A DNA stretch of 64,000 nt from Phoebastria nigripes (taxonomy: Eukaryota; Chordata; Aves; Procellariiformes; Diomedeidae): assembly GCA_035582835.1 (NCBI GenBank), contig JAYKAV010000112.1, forward strand, positions 2,177,304 to 2,241,303, read 5' to 3'. Positions 11,061 through 21,790 of the stretch are shown in pieces (position 1 is the first letter of the stretch; every line of letters begins with the position of its first letter). The position numbers and the translations under genes were made by a program. The notes under the pieces are model-generated. The model was not told the DNA's origin. It saw only the letters and a list, made by a program, of their open reading frames with translations, and searched no databases.

Positions 11061-13481
11061 GCTGCTGCATGGGCTAGCACTGAAGGGGAGGTTTACCAGC
11101 CTGTTGAGCTTAGGAGACAAGCATAAAGACAAAAGAAACCTATAGGGAAATGAATGGTTCTCACAAAGAGCCTCCTACTCCACATAGCAACATTTATGGC
11201 CTTCAACAACACCGACACTGTCTTCCTGCATGCAGTTCTGCACTCACAACCATTAAACAACATCTCCCAGAATCTTCCTGGCCAGCATTCTCTACTTAGA
11301 CTACACACAAATGTACCATATTTACTAAATGCATTTGATTTTTCGAGGTGAAAGGCAAGACCTACAACCAAGGTGTCCTTGAGGCAAAATTCTCCCACAC
11401 AGAGGCAACTTTTCCCATCTCCGTTTTCTGAACCTTACAATCTGCTGTCCATTCTGTAGTTCAAAAACAGATTGTCAAATAGAGATGGCAAGAGAGTAGG
11501 CCGAATACAATTTCTAGGACGGGCATGGTAGCATTTAGCTTCTTAACTCATCCTTGCTATGATGCTTCCAGGTAGCCACAACAGCTCCTTGCAGTCCGGT
11601 GAGATGGATGAGAAGCATGATCAGACTGGAACAATTTCAACAAACTGGAAAAACAGAGGAAAGTCGCTTGTCCTCATGCAGGGAGAGAGTTTAAGAGATG
11701 GGATTAACATCACTTCAAAATTACTGACCATTATCTCCCATTAAAGCCAGTTTCTGTACTGAAATTTTCCATTTCTATCTGCACTCAGGTCTGTTTTCGC
11801 TTGTATGCTAAAGAATTCAAAGCATGAAGATCGTACTTAAATAATTTAACCTTCGTTACTTGTCAAACCAGATTCACTATCCCTCTTGTTCTGAAGTAGC
11901 TGCATTGCTCCAATACTGCATAAAGAGGCAGAAACACAAAGGAGAGAAATAATAACTATCTTCTACCAGTTGCTGGTTTTTTTCTGATTTTGCTTTTTAT
12001 TGTTGTTATTATTTTATAGATGGTATTCCCAAGCACATTTTTCAAAAAGAGTTAAGACCTGTATTTTTCCCCCAAAGTGACTGGGACTATTTTCTTTTTA
12101 AAGGACTTCATAAAAAGCAGTTGATGTGTCACTCAGGAGTACGTTTGTCTACTGCTTGTTCCTCACCTAAAATAATATTCCCCTTTTTTATGTTTCGACT
12201 TCATAACAATTTACTCACCTTGCTAGTACAATTAAGTGATGGCATCTTAAAAAATAAAATAAAATGTTGACAGCAACAGTCTCTAAGAACCAATGAGCGT
12301 GAATGGCAACAGCATTTCACAAAAGTGAGAAAGTGATACAACATATGTAAAAATAGAGCATTCAAGAACAGACCTGCAATGTAGCAGTCATTTATACTCA
12401 GCAGATCTTTAAGGTGATTCCACCAGAAGAAAAAGTATCTTCTTCGGCCCTCTTGCTGACTACTTTTTTCCTGACTAATTCACTCCACACTAGCAGAATC
12501 TTTACACTTCCAAGCTCAGCAAGCGGGACTGCTTCATGATCGATGGAAGCTCTTTCCTGGTTTCGTTCAGGTAACGTATGACCTCTGTCTTGGGTACTTA
12601 GACAAAAAAATTAAACCCCTATTTTAGTTCATTCCATATACATGCTTATAAGAGCACAACCTTCAAATCATTTTTCATGTTTTTCAATGTTAGGTAATAT
12701 AGGGAGATTTCTCTCAACAACGTACGCTTTATCTGCCCGTCAAAAATGTTACTCACACTCAATACTGGCAAAACCTTCAGACTTTTTTCCCCTCTGCTTT
12801 CCAATTCTCATCTAAAAACAAGCAGAAAACCCACAAGCTAGCTGCCATTTGTAAATATTTAATAAATACTGTAGGAGAAGGTTCCAAGAATAATTACTTT
12901 AGATTATATTTTGCTACACCATAGATATCTTCATTGGTTGCAGCGCTGAATGACAAACTACTATAAAAGCAAGTCTAAAGCACTGAATATTTACGCTTGC
13001 ATGTGATTTGCATGAGGAACAAAGGCGTCTTACAAGTAATGCAAACAAACCTCTTAGCAGCAAGATAAGCTACAAACAGAACAATCTGAGGATCAGCTAG
13101 CAGCACAAATGACTTCGGGTTACAGCTTTTCAGACTCTTGCCAAACTTTACACTGAAACCAATTATTGCTCTTATAATGTCTTCCTAAATTGTAAGAGTT
13201 TTTCTACTGATTTCAATTGGAGTCAAGTCAGTATTAGAGCAGCATAGCAACAATTTNAAAAATATGTCTCTCTTGGAAAAATCTATCAGGACTGAAAACT
13301 TGGAACATAAAACACCTTTCACTCAAGAATCCTACCGCATTCGGAAGTGCTGGGCCCCTTTTCTTCCCCTGGGACACTGGTGTATTCACCCTGACCTCAC
13401 TTTCAGGAGATAAACACCATGGGATCTTTATGGAAAGTCATTTTTATAGATTCATGGACAAAACCAAAAAAGGTGAGGAGA
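11061..13481. other. Noncoding A+T-rich stretch
   Basis: No gene is supported. The only coding-like hint is the AG-ORF-GT segment at 12494-12570, listed separately. The other frames are short and anonymous. Confidence 0.55.
12494..12570 (+). other. Weak candidate exon (77 nt)
   Basis: A possible acceptor (pyrimidine-rich TACTTTTTTCCTGACTAAT with a branch-point-like CTGACTAAT, then CACTAG) is followed by 25 open codons beginning QNLYTSKLSKRDC and ending SSFLVSF. A donor, CAG/GTAACG, follows. In this frame the TAG and TAA stops lie exactly in the splice-site dinucleotide contexts. The segment has CpG-containing codons (CGG, GAT-CGA, TCG) unlike the A+T-rich flanks. Against it, a second frame is also open across the same bases, I recognise no protein, and AG-ORF-GT segments of this size occur by chance. 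Confidence 0.15.
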
Positions 13482-13612
13482 CTTGAAGCCCCATTTGGAT
13501 GGGCCTTTGAGCAACCTGATCTGGTGAAAGGTATCCCTGCCCATGGCAGGGGAGTTGGACTAGATGATCTTTGAAGGTCCCCTCCAACCCAAACCATTCT
13601 GTGATTCTATGA
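13482..13612 (+). mobile_element. CR1 LINE, short 3'-end copy
   Basis: A 131-base 3' fragment. It starts at TTGAAGCCCCATTTGGATGG, runs through GAGCAACCTGATCTGGTG and CCCTGCCCATGGCAGGGG, and ends with CCAACCCAAACCATTCTGTG and ATTCTATGA. It has the same tail type as the long copy at 58921-60049, with roughly a dozen differences over about 105 aligned bases by eye, so the two belong to the same or closely related subfamilies. Extreme 5' truncation is normal for CR1. Confidence 0.92.
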
Positions 13613-14379
13613 AAGAAAGAAAAACTCCAGAAAGAAAATAACATTTTAGCCAAGATGAAGAGTGGTAGTCTAGGATCTGCTGGAATCAAGCACATGACTA
13701 AAGAAGAAAAACATTCAAAGCACATTATTCTATAAAAAGTAAGCAGATCAGAGGAACTTTTCCAGTATCTACTGTATTCTGGTAATAAAACTATAGATAC
13801 CAACTCATCTGTACATAGAAGTGACAACTGCAAATGTGAATCAATTTTATTTTCATGGAAGAGCTACAACTCAACTTTGTTTTGTGCCTACTGCACAAAG
13901 AAATTACTGTTCTAAATCCTGGTAGAGAGGTTCAGAGACCAGAATTTTTCCTTTATCTTTTCAGTTGGTTAATCTTCCCGCATCCCCCTTGCAAAAGCCA
14001 TCAGCCCCTGGAACGGTCTTGCCACAAGCCTTACTTCTAACCTCTTCAGTTACTAGACAAAGGGAAGAAGAAGGTGGCTTTCTGCTCTCCAACAGTACAG
14101 TAAACTTAAACTTTTGTTTCCCGTTAGTTCACTCCTGTTTCTAAGTTAACAACTGAAATGAAGTATTTTGGATTTGACTAAATGAAGCTTTTTTTGTTCA
14201 ACAGAACATAAAACTCTGGGGTTTTGTTTTATTAACGGAAAAATCATAGAATTCTGTTAATTTGCAGCAATCTTTCCACTTCCCCCAGTTCAACTGATCT
14301 GGAAGCTAAACTTAGTCAATTATTCACATTCCCAAAGGGCAAATGCAGCCTAGTTATCAATGTTTCTTAAAAAGCTGAC

Positions 14380-14770
14380 AAACTACCTCTACCAATTAAT
14401 TAGCACACAGTTCCCATTAAAATGGGTGGACTTGCCATTAAGTCATTAAATTCCTTGGCTACTTTTGCAGTGATTAAAATCCGCATCGCCAAAGCCTAGC
14501 GGGATATTGCCTGTGTACATCAAGGTGCTATTGCATGAATGATGAGCAATAAAAATAATTTACAGAAGTCTGAATTTAATTGACCATGCTGCCAGCTTCC
14601 CTCTCAAGTGATTGGAGGGACAAGTTACCAATTTAAATTAAAATCCCATGTATCATTACAAGAACAACAGAAATTGATTGCAACATCTCTTGATTACAGT
14701 CCTGGGAGGATTAGAAGCTCTTGAAGTTTCATAATTAAAGAATGGTATGTCTACACATTTGTCAATCTAC
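14380..14770. promoter_or_regulatory. Candidate conserved noncoding element
   Basis: A block dense in homeodomain-type cores: AATTAATTAG, CCATTAAAATGG, CCATTAAGTCATTAAATTCC, GATTAAAATCC, TTTAATTGACC, AATTTAAATTAAAAT and ATAATTAAAG. It also has an octamer-like ATTGCATGAATGATG and rare CpGs (CCGCATCGCC, TAGCGGG). There is no repeat similarity and no open frame. Vertebrate developmental enhancers in gene deserts often look like this, but conservation cannot be seen from one sequence, so this is inference. Confidence 0.3.
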
Positions 14771-14864
14771 CACAATATCAGAACTCCTACTAGGAGCCTG
14801 TGAAGGATTTTTCTTAACAGGATCATACACGTAGGTCCAGAAAGAGAGTATTTTAATCAGGAAG

Positions 14865-14926
14865 AAAAAAAAAAACAAAAAAACAAAAAAACAAAAAAAC
14901 CAAACAAAAAAAACCAAACAAAACAA
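14865..14926 (+). repeat. (AAAAAAAC)n-like low-complexity tract
   Basis: Eleven A, then repeated blocks of seven A separated by C or CC, decaying to CCAAACAAAACAA. It is probably a slippage-derived microsatellite seeded by an A run. The following about 80 bases are also strongly A+T-rich. Confidence 0.93.
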
Positions 14927-15129
14927 TTTTTAATATTAGTTTTAAAATAATTCCAAATTAAAAAACAAAAAGCACAAAAAAATTATTAATGCTTTTCCAC
15001 GACCAGTTTTTAACTAAGTAGTGTTATAAGATGCACTTTTATTTTCATAACACAATTAAAGCCCATTTTTAATTTTTAATAACCTCAATACTTCTCCCAT
15101 TTTTGTGCCATGTTTTATTATTTTCTTTG

Positions 15130-15300
15130 TATGCTCCTGTTATGGCTGAACTAATCACGCTGTCCTATGCAGAGGGCTGTGATAAACGTTAATGAATAAA
15201 CACCTACTGTGCAGAGCTGATTACTAGTAGCACTAGCTCACAGTAAGGGCACTTTGAGGGAGGAACAAGCCTTTATTTGCCTCTCCTTGCTGAAAGCCAA
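15130..15300. promoter_or_regulatory. Candidate regulatory block
   Basis: Contains AACTAATCACGC, GTGATAAACGTTAATG and a forkhead-like AATAAACACC within about 60 bases, in a complex, repeat-free context 200 bases after the A-rich tract. The call rests only on motif density and texture. Confidence 0.18.
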
Positions 15301-17199
15301 TAGCACCACACAGCAAGTCATCATATTCAGCTGCAGCTAAGTTGATGGAGCAGGAGAGTCTGAAAGAACCCAACTTCTCTCCAACATAAATTTCTTTATG
15401 CACTCAAGTGCGGCTTGAGTGTCTTTTTGATGATCATAGCAACTGATAGAGATATTAATTTGCTATGGGCATTTTTATTCCATTTCACATTTCATGGGAA
15501 GAAAGGGAGAAGCATCCCTATAACATTTCTAATGCATCAGAAGTAGCATCTCCCCACAGACACGCACAGGACCCACAGGTCAAGCATCACATGGGATTTC
15601 ACAAGCTCTTTCCTGTGCAGTAAAGGGCCTACTGCTGGGTCACGTCAGCTGCCCAGACAGTTTTCATCAGCAATAACAAGCACCGTTCCTGACCTGAAGA
15701 GCAAAACCATCCCTCAGTGACAGATTCCCTCTTTTCTACCAGCAGAGCAGGGATCTGTGACTTCAGATGTAATGATGCCTTAGAAGTTGTGTGTTCACCT
15801 CTGAAGCACTGTTCAGCTGCTACATTCTCACATTTTTTCTGCTGCTAAAATGACAAAATCCAGGAGGATTCTGCTAAAAATCAGACAGGTTTTTTTGAAC
15901 TCCATAGTGTGTTAGGACCAGTAAACCTGAAATGATGATACATGGAGAAATAAACATATTTTTGCCATGGCATGACTGCATTGCAGCAAGAGTCCAAGTA
16001 TGTAAGTCTAACACATGCAGATAAAGGACAAACTATATGAGGACTATAATGGAGGAGAGACATGTAGGTAAAAATTAGGAAAGGTGAATCTGGAACTTAG
16101 ACAGTTAAGAGAGGTAAGAAACCTCTCTCATATTACATTCCAGTATGCCAGAAGACTGTCAGATGATTGAAGAAAGCCCTAACCAAACGAAAAAACAAAA
16201 GCAACAAAATCCTGTTGCAATTGGTACATCCAGTATTGACTTTCAGTGATAAAAGAAAGCATCTAAAAGTTTTATTCTGGATCATAAGGGCACAGACATT
16301 GAATATCTGTTTAATGGCCAAAGCTGTAGTTCTGGAGCATTGTCTTCTTGCAAACATCCATTTAGGGGTAGAGGAAAAACAAATAAAGCACAGTCTCTGG
16401 AGCTCAAAAAATTTCAAGTCAGCCTATTTCAAGAGCTTCAACTACCAAAGCTCCTAAAACCGTATTTCTTTCTTAAACTGTTTTCCTTCAGTTTTAGCTA
16501 TCACTGATGCTGCTGGATACATCACCTACTAATATTAAATGCAAATGTTCCAAAGCTACAATTACACCCAGCAAGAAGCTGAAGTTTGGAGGAAATCTTT
16601 TTAACTAGCAAGCATGAAAAGTCAGCATTGATCAAAATACAATTAAATGTATTATGCAGGAACATTTCCAAACTAAAGCAGGACTTGCTTAGTTTTCTCG
16701 ATAAACAGGCTGAACAGTTTTCAAAGCTTCTGTAGTTTTCAATCCTAGATCTGCATTTTGAGCTTCAAACCCAACTCTATTTCAAATCCAATTTCTTCTT
16801 GCTCATTATAGGTTTCTATTTGGCAATACAATTGTTCTTGCTCCTGACATTTGTCACAGATACTCAGTTTAGTCTCCCGATGAACCAAACAGNACTTAAA
16901 ACTACAGCAATGAAGAATGGCAGTTGGCAAAAATTGCTGGAAAGTTGACCGCCATTAAACATGTTTGAGTGACACTAGTAGATCTTCTCATAGTGGGAGT
17001 GAAAAAGAAGCACTATCCCTCTCCACCCCATTCGAAACACATTGTTTCTTTTTATTTTATGTGAACTTGTGGCAAGAAAAAGTCCAAAGAATTCTTCTTT
17101 TAGATAGACACATCGATCAGAAAAAGGAGGAGGCACTGAAATTGAAATGATAGGACAAAATCCTTGCTAAGAGTATTACTTAAATACTCAATCAGAAAT

Positions 17200-17224
17200 G
17201 GGCTGGGGTAGGAGGGGTCGGGGG
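17200..17224 (+). other. G-quadruplex motif
   Basis: Four G runs, GGG-CT-GGGG-TAGGA-GGGG-TC-GGGGG, fit the canonical G3+N1-7 pattern. The motif directly abuts a TTTTG microsatellite. Confidence 0.8.
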
Positions 17225-17245
17225 TTTTTTGTTTTGTTTTGTTTT
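17225..17245 (+). repeat. (TTTTG)n microsatellite
   Basis: T6 then three G-TTTT units, immediately after the G-quadruplex motif. Confidence 0.9.
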
Positions 17246-19691
17246 ACCAGATCAACAAAGTGGTCAACATTTTTTCTCTGTGGAAAAAAATGGGTTCTTT
17301 ATTTATGTCAGAGGTTAGATAAACCATTTTTAGAGCTTAATGGATGTTTTTATAAATCATTTTCAATTATTTCTTTGAACTTCTTTTCAGCTATTTAGAA
17401 TCTGAAGGTTAGAAAAATTTGAAGCTCATATCCCAAACGTGGAAAGACTTCATTGCTACAAATACTAGCAATTACCTCGGATTTTGTATTGCAGATTGTT
17501 GTCAGCTGGAAAGCCAAAAGTAATTAATATCTCTAATTTAATGAAAAAGCTTTTTTAACTGAAAATAGTATTTCAGAAATTATTTGGATTAGTTTAGTTA
17601 CTATATCCTACCATCTCAATTTCTGTTATCTACAGAAAGAAGAGCGTATACTTTCACACAGGAAGAGACAGAGCCTAAGATTTACACAGAGAAAAAAAAC
17701 TACAAAAAAGTTTCTCAACATATTTCTGTTGACCACCTTTAGAAATGTCACTACTGTGAAAAGGTGCACAAGTATTTAAATAACTGCATGTCTTCAAACT
17801 CCGTAAGTTCAGGAGGTTTCCCTCAGTGACACGGAGTAGTTGGCAGTATCACTGTGCAAGGAAGGCTGTTAATGTCCAGCTTAATGTCACACAAAGTTAA
17901 TTTGCCAGTCCCCTCGGACATGCCACTGAAAAAATCCAATACACTGATTACATTTCCCACTATGAACACAGGATTGTACTGACAAATTCCTACATCTCAG
18001 TTTCTCAAATTTTACTGTTGTGTTTGAATAATAGTCTGTTACATGCTATTTTCCGCGCTCTTACAGCACAGCAAATCTTACAATATACCCTAGCAGAAAT
18101 GGAACAGAAAATACCACTTAAGCCTAAAGATTAAAAGTAGCATCTCCTTCACACAATAAAATTTTGAGCTAATACACTTAGCCTATACCCAATTTGCACT
18201 GAATATGGCAAATACCTAGCAACTAGCCTTAAAAAAAGCCCATTTCCTGCAAAAAACTCTACCATATTTCATGTGGAGACTTGTGCTGATGAGCAGACNG
18301 GGGCAGCACTGACATTTGAAGATGTGATTTTTCACCAAAGCACTAGAGTGTTCTATGACTGTCTTGCCACAGTAGGCTTCCAAACCTGTCAAGAAGTTTA
18401 GGATAAAGACTGAAACGGAAGGAGGAAGGGGAGAAAGTGAGAGGCATTTTTATGGACTGCACTGAATTTTCTGTAAAATGAATGGGAAATCCTGCAAAAT
18501 GAATGTGAAAATTTTGAGGTGCCACCACCTTTCCCTCTTTAAATTTGCAGGCAAACACAATGAAACACAGCCTTTCACATACTTGGCGCATGCACAGTTA
18601 AAAATCTTTGCCAGAAGTGTGAAAGTAATCACTGTACTACAAGCAGCACAATAGCTTCAATTTAGGCAAAGGAACAGAACGTGCATGTCATTCCTTGTCT
18701 CAGTTTCTCTCATGTACTTTTGGAACACGTTTGCTCCATTTCCATCGGTCAAGGTCTCCTTCTTTAGTCTCTTTCCCACTAATGGCTTCTTTTCTGGAAC
18801 AAGGAGTCTCTCTCATCTCTTCCTTATCCTCCACTTCAGCCGAACTGTCACTCAATTTCCTTTAACAGTGATTGTTACCATAGTCAAAACTCCCCAAAAC
18901 GGGCTGGGCAACCTCTTCTCCGCTCTTTTCTTCTTTGGCTTGGGTCTTGGTAGGGGAAACTATTGGTTGCCCGATAATAAATTCAAGCAGGATGTAAATT
19001 TGTGAGCTTGGGAATGCTTCCAAGCTTCTGGGTCTGGGCATATATCCTACCTGCACCCACAGTAGGGCAGGACTCAAGCAAATAATAGTCTTTTGCCTAA
19101 ATCCTGGTGTCTTTCGAAAGGAAACCCATCCACACAGGATGAGTAGGAGTCATAACTCACATTGACCAGGTCTTTACACCACATAGTCACAGCTTGGCTT
19201 AGAAACCACCTCAGCTGAACAGATGGTGGCCCAGTTCAGACACCCTCATTGCCTTTAGAGAGCAAAGTCGTTAACTTCTCTGACAAGTTCTCTATCTTCT
19301 TTCCGACAGGGTAGATGGTATGTGACAAATTCTGTGTTGGCTGGTGCCTGAATAACAGAACATTAAAAAAATTCAACAGTTTCACATCCTTAACTGCACT
19401 GAATAAATTGGGCAGAACCCCCTCCCCCAAGTCATCACAGGGTTGGATGATCTCTTTTAACAGAATCCCCAGCTTCCACAAAGAAAATATTCTTCTCCCA
19501 AGTCTGTACTCACATGTAGCTGTAAGCCATCAGAAATAGCTGTCAGACCATGAAAAGATGAGGATTAACCCTCTATAAAATGTTATTTATAGCAGGCAAA
19601 CCATTAACTATGGGTGAATTACTGATTCTCCAGTGGTTTCTCTGTGACATTCCACATTCAGACTTTCCTAAATTTCCCTGAATAAAGCTCC

Positions 19692-19705
19692 TTTTTTTTT
19701 TTTTT
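19692..19705 (+). repeat. Poly-T, 14 bases
   Basis: Fourteen consecutive T after AATAAAGCTCC. On the minus strand this is A14. No retrocopy body is recognisable next to it. Confidence 0.95.
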
Positions 19706-20037
19706 ACAATAATTTATTGTCCTCAGTTTATCTTTTCTCCATTTTAATATTCATTGCTCTATTTTGACAGGATTATTTTGCCTGCTGATGAGGACTAGGC
19801 TGATCAGACAGATTCTCTTGTTCCTTAGACTTTACCAGTATGTATCATCACTGTCCTAGAAAGTCATGAGTCATGGATTGCTAGAAGCATTGTTTAAGAC
19901 ATGGGAAAAAACCCACTATACTACTCATTACACAAAAATATTAATAAATGTGGCCTACAAATCATGCTAAGTAGTTGGTCAGATGCTTGGCTGGGAACTG
20001 TTCCTACTTATTATTCCTCATTATTTAAACAGAATGT

Positions 20038-20054
20038 AAAAAAAAAAAAAAAAG
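20038..20054 (+). repeat. Poly-A, 17 bases
   Basis: Seventeen consecutive A. No recognisable retrocopy is adjacent. Confidence 0.95.
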
Positions 20055-21372
20055 CTATTCTGAAATTTGTGGCTAAAGCAGGAACCTGTTCAGTAGATGC
20101 CTAATACACAGTCACTAAGAATTTGTATTTGAAGAGTTAATCTGAAACCGCAGTACCACTCTATCAAGTATGAAAACTGAGTTTCATTCTGTGAAGGCAA
20201 CAATATAAAAAAACCCAATAAAGTCTGATGTTTTCCCTTCTTTAAAATGCTCAAACAATCTTTTCCAGTGCCAATATTTTTTACATCACATTCCTATCAG
20301 AATTTTTCTCCATTAGAAAAAAAGGAAGAATATAGCAAGTGTTTGATAAAATTGTAAATTCTTCATGGAAATTGTCCTTAACAACATTGCTTCATCTAGC
20401 TGTAGCCCATTGGCTGAGATTTTAACCGGTCTCAGACAGTTTAAAGTCTGAAATTGATCGATAAGTGGTGTCCTTCATGCACCAGCAAGAAATATAATCC
20501 TATGGTAGTTTTACTTGTGTGCATTATTATTCCTCATCCTTTCCCTCTTTTGCCCCTGGGAAGATATTGACTCACTGCTAATATTCCATCAGTAAATTGC
20601 TATTAAGCCCTGTGGGGCTAGAGTCAGAAGAGTGAGGGCCTTGAGTCCTTCCAGACTTCAAAGAGTATATGATCAGACTCCTGTTCTCACTGTCATATGC
20701 ATCTTGTAGCCCAAATCAAGAGTTATACCCACCTGCAATGCGAAAGAACAATATCTGAAAGGAAAGTTTATATTCCTCTAGGAATTAAAAATAAATATCA
20801 GTCCAATCCTAAGCTAATAAATGGATTTCCAAGAAATGTTATGAGCTAAAGAAAAATAACAGTGCGTGGGAAAACAATACTTTGAAAACAGCTTTATGTA
20901 TTATATTACACATTTACATTTCTGACATACTTTCATGTTCTAATATACAGAATTTCATTTTGGAGGTGCAATCCTTTTCAATGTCTTGATTTCAAATTCA
21001 GACAAGAAAACAGTTTAAGCAGTACATCAATATTTAATTAAAATCTTGTGTGCTTGCACATTTTTTTTTAAAAGGGAAAGAAACCAGAGCTATTTGTCTC
21101 AGTCTTTTAAAGCACCACTGGCTTTAATCAATGAAGTTTTCATGCTTTTTGATGTCACAGCCATAAGCTAGACATTTCAGGGCCAAATTATGGCTATTGG
21201 TCATTTTTGCAAAAGAATTCCAATAATTACCAATACTCAACCCTCAAAATCAAATATGAATAATTAATCTGCTGGCAGACTACTACTAGCCTATGGCATA
21301 GACTTCCATTTTCATCAGACATCATTTACATGCATTTACCTCTAACAGTAACAGAAAGGAAAAACTTTATTA

Positions 21373-21385
21373 AAAAAAAAAAAAA
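21373..21385 (+). repeat. Poly-A, 13 bases
   Basis: Thirteen consecutive A, with a single N 16 bases downstream at 21401. Confidence 0.95.
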
Positions 21386-21639
21386 GGAATACATCTTTCT
21401 NCAACCTTCTCAGGAATTGAATCTCTCAGAACCACTTTGACTTTCCTGGACACTGAGGACACTTGCTAGCAATCCTACAAATAAAGTGAATACAAATCCT
21501 GCAAATAGCTAACAGGTGTTATTATTCAGCATAAGGAGCTTTCCAAAATGAGATTTGTGTCAATCACTTTCTTACTGTCAATTTCTCTAAGGTTTTGTGA
21601 TTACCACAGGGGTCTTTGGGGAGAGTTACATGGGATGAT

Positions 21640-21790
21640 AAGTGATTGACAACTGGCGGCAATGTACGGGCGTTTTCCAAGGGATCTATACTTCATCATT
21701 TAACTCCAAATGAATGCTTAATAGACGGAAATAAGCATGAAAGAATGCCTTATTAGTCTATGACCTGCCTCCTAATGAGATGATTTCAAA
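21640..21790. promoter_or_regulatory. Candidate regulatory block
   Basis: Contains AGTGATTGACAACTGGCGGC (a TGATTGACA PBX/MEIS-like core), ATGTACGGGCG and TGCTTAATAGACGG. Three CpGs lie within about 25 bases in otherwise CpG-poor DNA. There is no repeat similarity and no coding frame. The assignment is inference from motif content. Confidence 0.22.

Noticed and set aside
14240..14260. AATCATAGAATTCTG resembling a CR1 tail on the minus strand
   Set aside because: It is not followed by the GGTTGGAAAGGACC block or anything else from CR1.
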